Shown here: positions 1 to 7,690 of the stretch, piece by piece
Position numbering within the stretch: the stretch's first letter is position 1
Layout of the letters: every line of letters starts with the position of its first letter
Made by a program: the position numbers and the translations under genes
NCBI GenBank assembly: GCA_002313925.1
Contig: DCAZ01000063.1
Location: 51,839-74,683, forward strand
Origin: Gemmatimonadales bacterium UBA1120
GTDB lineage: Bacteria; Gemmatimonadota; Gemmatimonadetes; Longimicrobiales; Gaopeijiaceae
Length of the DNA stretch: 22,845 nucleotides
Reading direction: 5' to 3'
Notes under the pieces: model-generated
Told to the model about the DNA's origin: nothing
What the model saw: the letters and a program-made list of their open reading frames with translations, nothing else
Databases searched by the model: none

Positions 1-755
1 TCTTCCTCTTCATCTTCCTCTTCAGGAAGTCCATTCGCTAAAACCTCACGGCCAGCACGCAACGCAGCCTGCACCTGAGTTGGCGTAATAGAGCCACTGG
101 CCTCTCGAATAGCGTCCAGGACTTCGTTTTCTCGCTGGTTGGCAGCGCGGTCTAGCTCTCCTTGTTCCTGGAGATCAACTACCGTCGTCGAGAATCCGGG
201 TTCTGCCCCCCGTTCCAACAGGTGTGCTGCGGCAGCAGCTCTGTTGAGCGCTGCCGCGAAGATCAAGGGCGTTTGACCCGAAGATCCCTCTAAGGCATTC
301 ACATCCGCACCATGTTCTATCAGTGCCTCAAGTACATCGATCTGACCAGAAGCTGCAGCTAGATGGATTGGTGTCGTACCAGCTGGGAAGGTCTTGGCCT
401 GAACGTTGGAGCCCTCTTCTAGCAGAAGACGTGTGACGGGTTCAGTTCCTGCTTTGCTCGCCAGATGTAGAGGGGTGTACTGACCGATACGTGTAACTGC
501 ATCAACTCGGCCACCAGCATAAAGAAGTACCTCAACCATCTCTAGTTGGGCACGCTCAGCAGCCCAATGCAGTGCCGTCATTCCATCGCCTTGTGCTCCG
601 TTTACATCCGCCCCCTGCCTCAGGAGACCGCGAACAGCTTCTAGATCACCATTCATCGCAGCATCAGCTACCGGTGCCTCAGGAGGTGTGGCCGCAGTAA
701 GCGCCATGACCACACCCAGCACCCCAAAAACTCTTAAGGGCAAACCCTGGTTCAT
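1..755 (-). CDS. Exported ankyrin-repeat protein, 3' end cut by window edge
   Basis: Reading the minus strand from an ATG at 755 gives 251 open codons with no stop before base 1, so the C-terminus lies outside the window. A Shine-Dalgarno GGAGGA (761-766) sits 5 nt upstream. Residues 1-22 form a signal-peptide-like hydrophobic segment. Residues 31-190 are about five ankyrin repeats, with TALHWAA (60-66), TPLHLAS (94-100), TPIHLAA (128-134) and TPLIFAA (162-168) spaced exactly 34 residues apart, one more than the usual 33. Two LL-GAxVN turns are clear. The stretch before the cut is acidic (PEEEDEEE, 244-251). It is the last gene of the operon with the DUF1592 and DUF1552 genes, and ankyrin proteins are frequent partners of that pair. 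The repeats suggest a periplasmic protein-binding role; the partner is unknown. Confidence 0.88.
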   Translation of the reverse strand, partial: MNQGLPLRVFGVLGVVMALTAATPPEAPVADAAMNGDLEAVRGLLRQGADVNGAQGDGMTALHWAAERAQLEMVEVLLYAGGRVDAVTRIGQYTPLHLASKAGTEPVTRLLLEEGSNVQAKTFPAGTTPIHLAAASGQIDVLEALIEHGADVNALEGSSGQTPLIFAAALNRAAAAAHLLERGAEPGFSTTVVDLQEQGELDRAANQRENEVLDAIREASGSITPTQVQAALRAGREVLANGLPEEEDEEE

Positions 756-760
756 TCTCT

Positions 761-766
761 TCCTCC
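761..766 (-). promoter_or_regulatory. Ribosome binding site of the ankyrin gene
   Basis: GGAGGA on the minus strand, 5 nt before the ATG at 755. It lies in the 56-base gap after the DUF1552 stop codon, so the ankyrin gene can be translated independently within the operon. It also fixes the start of a gene that is open at the window edge. Confidence 0.75.
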
Positions 767-811
767 AGCTTCGTTCAGCATTCGTGTTCAGTTTCTCATT
801 TGCTCTGTGAG

Positions 812-2236
812 CTAGAAAGACGTCGCAGATACAGGTGGTGTGGCGAGGGAGAAAACCCCGTCACTGTCTCCGAAACTATCCATCTCATCATGACCAAGCA
901 TGTGGAGCAACGTGAGCATCACGTTAGCCATTGGTGTGTCGTCCGCCGCCTGCAGGTGGACATTACCGGCTAACTGCCCATTAGCATGACCCATCAAGAT
1001 CAATGGACAACGGCGATGGTTATGGATATTGGCGTCTGCCATCGGAGAGCCCCATATAATCATTGACTGCTCGAGAAGATTGCTGTCCCCAACCACTGAG
1101 TTCTGCATCTTCTCGAGTAAGTATCCCAGCGTTGCCATACGGTATTCGTTGATCTTATTGAATTCGAGGATCGCCTCCTCACGCCCGCCGTGATGCGAGG
1201 CCGGATGGAAGGGTCTCGCTGAATCACTGTCTGGGAACACACGGTTCTGTGCATCCCGTCCGGTCTTGAACGAGATCACTCGGGTCATCTCTGTTTCAAG
1301 CGCTAGCACCTGGAGATCAAACATCATTTCCATATGCTCTTTGAACGTGTCAGGTACCCCTGGAGGTGCTTCGGGCAACGCCCGCTCTTCTCCACTGGAG
1401 TTTCTGATTTCAACCATCTCGATACGTCTTTCGATCTCTCGGACATTATCGAGATACTGGTCCATACGTTCCCGGTCGACAGCACCAAGATCCCGACGTA
1501 AAGACGCGACCTCGTCCGCGATCCAGTCTAGAATGCTCGCCCGGTCAGCTCGCCGGGTAGCACGTTCTTCAGGACTAGACCCAGCACCGAACAGCATATC
1601 GAAGGCTACCCTCGGATCACGGATCATCGGCATGGGCTCACTCGGTGAGGACCAGCTGATCGTATCAGTGTAGGCACAGGAATAGTTATAGGTACAGCCA
1701 CCAGATTGATCGAGGTTTTCAATACAGAATTGCATTGAAGGAAGCGGTGTATCCTGACCAAAGCGCTTCGCATAAATCTGATCCAGCGACGGGGTCCCTA
1801 CCCAGAGATCTGAACCCTGTGTCTGTTTCGGATGCGACTGCGTGAGGAACACCGCGCTGGACCGGAAGTGATCCCCTCCGACCTCCGGCGCAGACAGCGG
1901 CTCAGCCATCCTGACATCGGTGTTGCTGATCAGTGTAAGGTAGTCCCGCCAGCCCTCGAGAGATTTTGCGGGGTGGTCAGCGATCAGCTCGAAGTCACGA
2001 CCTACGGTTGCAGGAGCATACAGAAGTTGGGTCGCACCCCAGTCATTACACCCAGCTAGACCATGCACCTCCTCAATACAAATCAAAGGCATCTTATCAG
2101 CCGCGAGGAACGTACGCCCAGAATCGGCCAGCCTCCCGGCTGGGACCATCGCATCAAGGAACGGTAGGGCAACACTGGCACCCATACCACGCAAAAAAGT
2201 CCGTCGCTCGATGTGTTTACCTGTAATAAAATGCAT
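812..2236 (-). CDS. DUF1552 family Tat-exported protein
   Basis: 474 residues, close to the usual length for the DUF1552 family (PF07586). The N-terminus has a twin-arginine motif RRTFLRG (11-17) followed by a short hydrophobic stretch ending near PFLDAM, as is typical of these proteins, so export folded through Tat is likely. Family-like landmarks are the GGDHFRSSAVFLTQ region near 120, the GTPSLDQIYA segment and the central EVRE-like helix. The function of the family is unknown; it is nearly always encoded next to DUF1592-type cytochrome proteins. Here the gene starts 39 bases after the upstream DUF1592 gene stops, with AGGAG at 2245-2249, 8 nt from the ATG. This is the middle gene of the operon. 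Family assignment is secure; any biochemical role is not. Confidence 0.93.
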   Translation of the reverse strand: MHFITGKHIERRTFLRGMGASVALPFLDAMVPAGRLADSGRTFLAADKMPLICIEEVHGLAGCNDWGATQLLYAPATVGRDFELIADHPAKSLEGWRDYLTLISNTDVRMAEPLSAPEVGGDHFRSSAVFLTQSHPKQTQGSDLWVGTPSLDQIYAKRFGQDTPLPSMQFCIENLDQSGGCTYNYSCAYTDTISWSSPSEPMPMIRDPRVAFDMLFGAGSSPEERATRRADRASILDWIADEVASLRRDLGAVDRERMDQYLDNVREIERRIEMVEIRNSSGEERALPEAPPGVPDTFKEHMEMMFDLQVLALETEMTRVISFKTGRDAQNRVFPDSDSARPFHPASHHGGREEAILEFNKINEYRMATLGYLLEKMQNSVVGDSNLLEQSMIIWGSPMADANIHNHRRCPLILMGHANGQLAGNVHLQAADDTPMANVMLTLLHMLGHDEMDSFGDSDGVFSLATPPVSATSF

Positions 2237-2275
2237 CTCTTGGTCTCCTGACCTATGTCTTACTGCATCGTTCTC

Positions 2276-4726
2276 TTAGTTGGAAGAATTAACCTGCTCT
2301 CCCCCTTCAGCTGTGCTAGCTAGCGCTGCTCGCTTCATCTGGAATGCATCACTCTGAATGATGCCCATAATGAAGGACGACAACCTATAACCGTCTTTCT
2401 CTGCATTTTTCGAGATTTCTCGTACCGTGGGTTGGTCATAATGCTCAACACGCCGCCCAAGTGCGAACGCCATCAGGTTTTCCGTGAAGTTTCTAACCAG
2501 CGGAATTGGCCTTTTTAGGAGCGCATCAATCAATTCCACAGGATCAGACACGGGCGTACCATCATAGAAGTCCCCTCGAGTGTCTATCGGATTCCCATTC
2601 TCCCGCAGTCGCCAACGACCTGTTACATCGTAGTTGTCGAGCGCGAGACCGATGGGGTCCATGAGACTGTGACAAGAGCTACAAGCTGGATTCTCTCTGT
2701 GAAGCTCCATTCTCTCACGTGTGGTAAGAAACTTTCCATCGGAGACAGTTCCAGTCTCATCTAAGTCAGGCACCCCGGGTGGTGGGGGTGGAGGTGGCGT
2801 GCCTAGTAGGACTTCCATCACCCACTTACCACGGAGCACCGGAGACGTACGATTCGCCATCGAGGTCAGTACTAATACACTTCCCTGACCTAAGAGTCCT
2901 CGGCGCTGATCCTCCAAATAATCAACCTGCCGGAAGTGGTTCCCCGACACACCAGGGATTCCATAGTGTCTGGCTAGGCGCTCATTGACGAACGTGTAGT
3001 CGGCGCTGAATAACTCCAAAAAGCTCTTGTCCTCTCGGACGAGGTTGTAGAAGAAAAGCTCGGTTTCACGCCGCATTGCATCCGCGAGATTCTCATCGAA
3101 ATTCGGATAGAAATTGGGGTCCGGGCGTACCTTATAGAGATCTTGCAGTCGTAGCCATAGCCCTGCGAAACGTGTTCCTAGCGCCTCAGAACGCGGATCT
3201 GCAAGCATTCTCTGTGACTGTCTCTCAATCTCTTTGTCCGAGAGTTTCCCCCCTGCTGCGATCTCAAGCAATTCAGCATCTGGGGGCATACCCCAAAGGA
3301 AGAAAGAGAGCCGTGAGGCAAGATCTAGATCCGAGAGCCGATATGTTTCACCGGGCTCCTTGTTTTCAGGCTCCCGCTCGAACCGGAACACGAAATGAGG
3401 ACTCGCAAGGATCGCCTCAAGCACCCTTCTCACTCCACCCTCAAAGCCTCCGCGAGAGGAGCCAGCTGAGTAGAAATTCATAAGACCTGATATGTCATTA
3501 CCGGACAGAGGGCGCCTATACGCTTCACTACCGAGCCGGGACACGATCTCCCTAGCACATGCTAGTTCCTCACTCGGAACAGTTGGTCGGCATGAAAAGA
3601 TCTTAGCGCGAGCTGCAGTCTCGGAGATTCCAGTTGTGTTATAGGGACCACTGACAATCAGGTCACGCAAATGCGGTAGCGATGTAATCCCATTCCCGCC
3701 TGAACCCCCACCTGCCAACGACCACTCATGCGGACGAAGGAGATCTTCGTACGGACCATCTCCACGGCGGATAAACGCCGCTGAGACCTTGTGTTGTCCT
3801 GCACGAAGCACGATCGGTTCCGTCCTGATCCCCGAACCACCACGGCCATCCGCTCCAGCTCCAGAACGCGTGTAGTGAAGGAGTGCGACTCGCTCGCCAT
3901 CGATCGATATATCCACGTCCTCAAGCCGCGCATTACGGCCACCATTGAATGTCATTGCGAAAACATACTCCGCATCAGCCGGAAATACGTGGTCGATTAC
4001 CATGCCACCGCGGGTGCCGTACGGAGCACCTTCCACATGGTCCCACGGGTGTTGGGAAATATACTCCGGAAGCTTATAGACTTGGTCTACAGCTGGAGCG
4101 CTCCGATTACCCAAAGCCCACCGGCTAATCTCGCTCGCTGCATTCAGATAAGACTCTAGGAGAGTGGCTGAAAGCGACTGTACATCAGCGATATTATCGA
4201 AATTGGCACTCATCTGGTCGTTCTGAAGCCACTCGCTGGCATCGACCTTAAGGAGCAGTAGATCTCTTATGGCTTGTTCGTACTCAGCCCGATTAAGGCG
4301 CTGGAAGGTTCGGCCACCAGGGTTCGGGTTTCTTGATGCCGCAGCATCAACGACTCGCTCAAGCTCTTCGACGACCGTTTGGAGTGTGTCACCTCCAGGC
4401 CTCCTTGCACCAACCGGGGGCATCATTCCAGCCCGGAGTTTACGGATCATCCGTTCAGCGATTTCCGCATTTTGGTCAGCTTTATCGACATCGAAACCAA
4501 CTAGAGACAGGTTCCCACTTAGGCGTCGCTCGTTATGACACCGTACGCAAGTGTCCTGGATTACATCGTTGGGTGACACATCCCCACGGCCTTTATGAAG
4601 GCCGACTACCCCCTGAGAAGGCTTATAAAAGCTGGCTTTTTGCCACACTGGTCCCAATTCAGCCCGAGCTCCTGAGAGCACGAGCATCATACCCAGTGCA
4701 GCGGTGGAAAAGACGATGTTTTTCAT
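2276..4726 (-). CDS. PSD-type cytochrome protein (DUF1587/DUF1595/DUF1592/DUF1588/DUF1585)
   Basis: 816 residues with an N-terminal signal peptide (about 1-22, cleavage after ARA). Two CxxCH haem c motifs are visible: CVRCH at 60-64 in an N-terminal cytochrome-like segment, and CSSCH at 682-686 in the DUF1588 (PSCyt3) region. FQRLNRAEYEQAIRDLL near 140-156 is the DUF1587 (PSD3) signature. RPLSGNDISGLMNFY near 405 fits DUF1595. The block around FEGGVRRVLEAILASPHFVFR and RLSFFLWGMPPD is DUF1592 (PSD4). The end, with NFTENLMAFALGRRVE, is DUF1585 (PSD2). These proteins are abundant in Planctomycetota, Acidobacteriota and Gemmatimonadota; they probably sit in the periplasm and take part in electron transfer, but substrates are not known. 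It is the first gene of the operon; a GGGGAG lies about 10 bases upstream of the ATG. Confidence 0.93.
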   Translation of the reverse strand: MKNIVFSTAALGMMLVLSGARAELGPVWQKASFYKPSQGVVGLHKGRGDVSPNDVIQDTCVRCHNERRLSGNLSLVGFDVDKADQNAEIAERMIRKLRAGMMPPVGARRPGGDTLQTVVEELERVVDAAASRNPNPGGRTFQRLNRAEYEQAIRDLLLLKVDASEWLQNDQMSANFDNIADVQSLSATLLESYLNAASEISRWALGNRSAPAVDQVYKLPEYISQHPWDHVEGAPYGTRGGMVIDHVFPADAEYVFAMTFNGGRNARLEDVDISIDGERVALLHYTRSGAGADGRGGSGIRTEPIVLRAGQHKVSAAFIRRGDGPYEDLLRPHEWSLAGGGSGGNGITSLPHLRDLIVSGPYNTTGISETAARAKIFSCRPTVPSEELACAREIVSRLGSEAYRRPLSGNDISGLMNFYSAGSSRGGFEGGVRRVLEAILASPHFVFRFEREPENKEPGETYRLSDLDLASRLSFFLWGMPPDAELLEIAAGGKLSDKEIERQSQRMLADPRSEALGTRFAGLWLRLQDLYKVRPDPNFYPNFDENLADAMRRETELFFYNLVREDKSFLELFSADYTFVNERLARHYGIPGVSGNHFRQVDYLEDQRRGLLGQGSVLVLTSMANRTSPVLRGKWVMEVLLGTPPPPPPPGVPDLDETGTVSDGKFLTTRERMELHRENPACSSCHSLMDPIGLALDNYDVTGRWRLRENGNPIDTRGDFYDGTPVSDPVELIDALLKRPIPLVRNFTENLMAFALGRRVEHYDQPTVREISKNAEKDGYRLSSFIMGIIQSDAFQMKRAALASTAEGGEQVNSSN

Positions 4727-4898
4727 CGTGGGATAGATCTCCCCAAAAAAGCCTGTTTACACGCTATCTGCTGGGTTCCTAGGGGGCAAGGACTACGTCA
4801 ATTACATAGTTAGGTGTTGCGTCTAACCCCAAGAAAACCGAAACTGCTCTAAGCGTGTTGACATTAGCCAGCCCGCAGGTAACCGAGTAGCTCCACAC

Positions 4899-4905
4899 AG
4901 GAGGT
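4899..4905 (+). promoter_or_regulatory. Ribosome binding site of the aminotransferase gene
   Basis: AGGAGGT, a perfect anti-SD match, 5 nt before the ATG at 4911. It supports this start, which in turn includes the complete Tat signal. It lies in a 184-base divergent intergenic region shared with the DUF1592 operon. Confidence 0.8.
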
Positions 4906-4910
4906 AAAAG

Positions 4911-6065
4911 ATGGACTTGAGGCGTTCTTTCTCTCGACGGCAATTCATGGGTGGAGCAGCGACAGCACTGGGTTACCTGGGGTTAAAACCGGGCGCAGAG
5001 CTTTTGGCTGCTGAGGCCGATGAGGCAGTAAGGTTTCCTTTAGCGCGTAAGCTGGATGACCCTTACGACTCCCTCGCACACCTAAACTCGAATGAAAATC
5101 CGTGGGGGCCCTCTAAGAGTGTATTGGAAGCCATGAATGGTGCCTGGAAATATGCAAACAGGTACGGCTACCCTGATGGCGACATCCAGTCGGCGATTGC
5201 TGAGCACCATGGGGTAAGTAGGGATCACATCCTCATGGGCGCTGGCTCAGGCGAACTCCTAAAGGTCGTCGGGCTTACCTTTATGAGTCCTGGGAAGAAG
5301 GTTATTGGTGTCGAACCTACGTATAGCACGGTTTATAGGCATGCTACTGACCTTCGCGCGGATGCAATCACGCTACCGCTGATGGAGGACTACCGTCAGA
5401 ACATCCCGGAGATGATCCGTACTATTAAGATCAATCACCGAAATGTTGGCTTTGTCTTCCTCTGTAATCCGAATAATCCAACTGGCATAACGGTTACTGC
5501 AGCAGAGGTAAGACAATTGCTGGACAACATCCCTGAGGACGTACCCGTACTCGTCGATGAGGCTTACCACCACTTTGTACAAGATCCGTCTTATGCTGAA
5601 TCCCTCCCATATGTTCTAGAGGGACGCAACGTGATAATCACACGCACGTTCTCAAAGATTTACGGTGTAGCAGCGATGAGACTCGGATATGCCATTGCGA
5701 AACCAGAACTCATCGATCGTATGCGCCCCTACAGCACCGGCTCTGTGAATGCACTGGTAAAATGGGGTGGAGCGGCAGCCTTGAAGGACAAGGAAGCCGA
5801 GAAGTGGGTGTTGAATAAAACAGTTGAGCTCCGAGAAAAGATGATCGCTGGAGTCAAATCAATGGGATTCGATGTCCTGCCGTCTGACACCAACTTCTTT
5901 ATGATGCATACGGTTCGACCGTCGTCTGAATTCAGATCTGCTTTCCGTGAGAGAGGGGTTGCGGTAGGTCGTGATTTCCCGCCCATGCTTGACTGGCTAC
6001 GGGTCTCAGTCGGTAACGAAGAAGAGAATGAGCGGTTTATGCACGCGTTACAGGAGATCGCCTAG
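4911..6065 (+). CDS. Tat-exported HisC-like PLP aminotransferase
   Basis: 384 residues, a fold-type I class I/II aminotransferase most like histidinol-phosphate aminotransferase. Visible landmarks are LNSNENPWGPS (58-68), GAGSGELL (110-117, phosphate-binding region), CNPNNPTG (185-192), VDEAYHHF (215-222), the PLP Schiff-base lysine K249 in RTFSKIYGVAAMRLGY, and R364 in WLRVSVGN, the expected carboxylate-binding arginine. Unusually for a biosynthetic HisC, it begins with SRRQFMGG (8-15) and a hydrophobic stretch, a good Tat signal; a folded, cofactor-loaded enzyme would be exported by that route. No his genes are nearby, so a histidine-biosynthesis role is doubtful; the substrate is more likely an extracytoplasmic amino acid or amine. 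The DUF1028 gene follows after 40 bases. Confidence 0.9.
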   Translation: MDLRRSFSRRQFMGGAATALGYLGLKPGAELLAAEADEAVRFPLARKLDDPYDSLAHLNSNENPWGPSKSVLEAMNGAWKYANRYGYPDGDIQSAIAEHHGVSRDHILMGAGSGELLKVVGLTFMSPGKKVIGVEPTYSTVYRHATDLRADAITLPLMEDYRQNIPEMIRTIKINHRNVGFVFLCNPNNPTGITVTAAEVRQLLDNIPEDVPVLVDEAYHHFVQDPSYAESLPYVLEGRNVIITRTFSKIYGVAAMRLGYAIAKPELIDRMRPYSTGSVNALVKWGGAAALKDKEAEKWVLNKTVELREKMIAGVKSMGFDVLPSDTNFFMMHTVRPSSEFRSAFRERGVAVGRDFPPMLDWLRVSVGNEEENERFMHALQEIA

Positions 6066-6105
6066 CCTAAGCAAGCAACACAAAACGCTAACCGGAAGGG
6101 CAATA

Positions 6106-7209
6106 ATGAGGACTGCTAAAAGCATGTCCCCACGAGACGCCCGGAGCCGAATAGCTCCGGGCGTTCTGTGTTTGCTGGTAATAGCTACGCTCTCCGGAAA
6201 ACGAGATCTCAGGGCGCAGGAACCAGTCGCCTGGGGAGAGGAACTCGTTTTTCATACGTTTTCTATCGCCGCAGTTGATCCCAGTACTGGCGAATCCGGC
6301 GTGGCCGTTACAACGCGCGTTCCCTGTGTAGGAAATGGAGTACCCTGGGTACGCGCTGGGGTTGGTGCTGTGGCAACACAGGCCTCTACACGAACAGCCT
6401 ACGGGAGGGAGTTGCTTGATATGCTTGAGGAGGGGTTAACCCCTCGGGATGCTCTCGACCGGGCCATGGCTGGTGACCCAGAGTCCGAACGTCGGCAGGT
6501 TGGTGTCGTAGCACTAGATGGCACATCCGCTCAACATACTGGAACCGGTCCTGGGTATTGGGCTGGCCATAAGTCAGGTCTCAACTACGCGACTCAAGGC
6601 AATGTGCTCGTTGGGCCGGAGGTGGTCGATGCCGTTGCGGCGTCATTCGAAGCGACGGAAGACTCAGAACGTCATCTGGCGGATCGGCTAATTGAAGCGC
6701 TAGGGGCAGGGCAAGAAGTGGGCGGTGACCGGAGAATGGGCCGTCTGCAATCCGCTGCAGTAATCGTAGCCGATCCAAGGGAAGGTCGCTCCCGACGTGC
6801 CGACGGGCTCACAGCAAATATCAATGTCTGTGAGCACCCCACTCCGGTGGCGGAACTGCGGCGTGTGTACAACACGATCTCAGGAACTTTGGGCTACCGG
6901 ACACTCCAGCAGTACACAGGTAACGATGTATGGCAGGTGAAACTGATCATGCACGCACTCGACTATTACCGCTCAGATACCGAAACCCTAGAGCAAGAGG
7001 GCAACTGGCGACTCTACGATAATGAGATCGTTTCGGCAGTAGACGAATTCCGCTCGAATCAAGGCCTATCAGTTCCTAGCTCAGGTAGTAGCCCCCCTGG
7101 ATTGGTTGATGCCGACACGGTCGAGCGCATGTGGATTGAGCTAGAGTCCGCAGGCAAGGCAGCTGAACTCCGACGAGTCATTAGAGAATTGACAGCAGTT
7201 AGGAGATAG
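6106..7209 (+). CDS. Exported DUF1028 Ntn-hydrolase-like protein with putative peptidoglycan-binding tail
   Basis: 367 residues from ATG 6106, preceded by GGAAGGG (6094-6100) at 5 nt. A longer open frame reaches back to 5971 but overlaps the aminotransferase gene, so the later start is preferred. A signal peptide (hydrophobic about 17-30, ending near LRAQ) precedes the DUF1028 (PF06267) domain, which opens with HTFSIAAVDPSTGESGVAV and continues with PWVRAGVGAVATQA, RQVGVV and a GxGYWAG turn. The last 90 or so residues resemble the putative peptidoglycan-binding module (PF08823) often joined to DUF1028. DUF1028 proteins are thought to be Ntn-type hydrolases, and some sit near peptidase or amidohydrolase genes; the substrate is unproven. 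It is probably co-transcribed with the aminotransferase, suggesting a shared periplasmic amino-acid or amide task. Confidence 0.87.
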   Translation: MRTAKSMSPRDARSRIAPGVLCLLVIATLSGKRDLRAQEPVAWGEELVFHTFSIAAVDPSTGESGVAVTTRVPCVGNGVPWVRAGVGAVATQASTRTAYGRELLDMLEEGLTPRDALDRAMAGDPESERRQVGVVALDGTSAQHTGTGPGYWAGHKSGLNYATQGNVLVGPEVVDAVAASFEATEDSERHLADRLIEALGAGQEVGGDRRMGRLQSAAVIVADPREGRSRRADGLTANINVCEHPTPVAELRRVYNTISGTLGYRTLQQYTGNDVWQVKLIMHALDYYRSDTETLEQEGNWRLYDNEIVSAVDEFRSNQGLSVPSSGSSPPGLVDADTVERMWIELESAGKAAELRRVIRELTAVRR

Positions 7210-7262
7210 GTTGTAGCTCCCTGGAGCAAAACTGCACGCAGCTGTTGAAGGACCCTGGTCAG

Positions 7263-7679
7263 CTACGCGGATGATTCGAGCCAGATCGTCGTCAACCCAA
7301 GATTGATCGCGAGGTGCTCTCCGTGGGTGTTAGGGGCTGCCCCATGCCAATGCTCCTCAGCTGGATCGATCATAACGAGATCGCCCACTCCTAGGGCTAG
7401 CTCGTGGCCAGAGCGATCTACCACGGAACAAGTGCCACTCAGCCCGAGAAGTAGTTGGAAGTCATCGTGACGATGCCAGTTCGTGCGACCGCCTGGGTCA
7501 AAATGCACTCGGTAAAGACGTACTGGCATATCGTCGTCAGGACCCAATAAACGCTGAAATGTACCCGACAGAACGAAGTTATCCGGGTCCACCGGACTCG
7601 GAGATCTACTCGAAGATTCGATCAGTCTCATAGGCTTTATGTGGGGATCAGACAATGTGGGTACCCTAGCGGTAACCAC
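7263..7679 (-). CDS. Small single-domain cupin, hydroxynitrile-lyase-like metal site
   Basis: 138 residues from a GTG at 7679; an in-frame ATG at 7631 (residue 17) is an alternative, and neither has a strong Shine-Dalgarno. The cupin barrel shows H69, H71 and Q75 in WHRHDDFQ, H110 in PAEEHWHGA and H122 in GEHLAIN. Gln replaces the usual Glu of motif 1. From memory of the family, spacing 69/71/75/110/122 equals that of the manganese cupin of Granulicella hydroxynitrile lyase (53/55/59/94/106), a small cupin group also related to carboxymuconolactone-decarboxylase-associated cupins. No signal peptide, so cytoplasmic. It is the last gene of the operon, 11 bases after the reductase-Rid fusion. 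The metal-binding fold is well supported; the reaction is not known. Confidence 0.85.
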   Translation of the reverse strand: MVTARVPTLSDPHIKPMRLIESSSRSPSPVDPDNFVLSGTFQRLLGPDDDMPVRLYRVHFDPGGRTNWHRHDDFQLLLGLSGTCSVVDRSGHELALGVGDLVMIDPAEEHWHGAAPNTHGEHLAINLGLTTIWLESSA

Positions 7680-7690
7680 ATCAGAGGATC

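Noticed and set aside
4809..4827. GTTAG...CTAAC inverted repeat upstream of the aminotransferase gene.
   Set aside because: Five-base arms with a 9-base centre arise easily by chance.
4858..4885. TTGACA (4858) with TAACCG at 4880 as a promoter for the aminotransferase gene.
   Set aside because: The -35 is perfect but the -10 matches poorly and the spacer is 16; too weak to list as a feature.
5971..6105. Longer N-terminus of the DUF1028 gene starting at 5971.
   Set aside because: It overlaps the aminotransferase gene, lacks a ribosome binding site and would hide the signal peptide; ATG 6106 has GGAAGGG at the right distance.
7213..7266. Short repeats GTAGCT...AGCTAC and GCTCC-CT-GGAGC between the DUF1028 gene and the cupin.
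   Set aside because: Stems are 5-6 bp with a 2-base loop or a long one, and no T-run follows.
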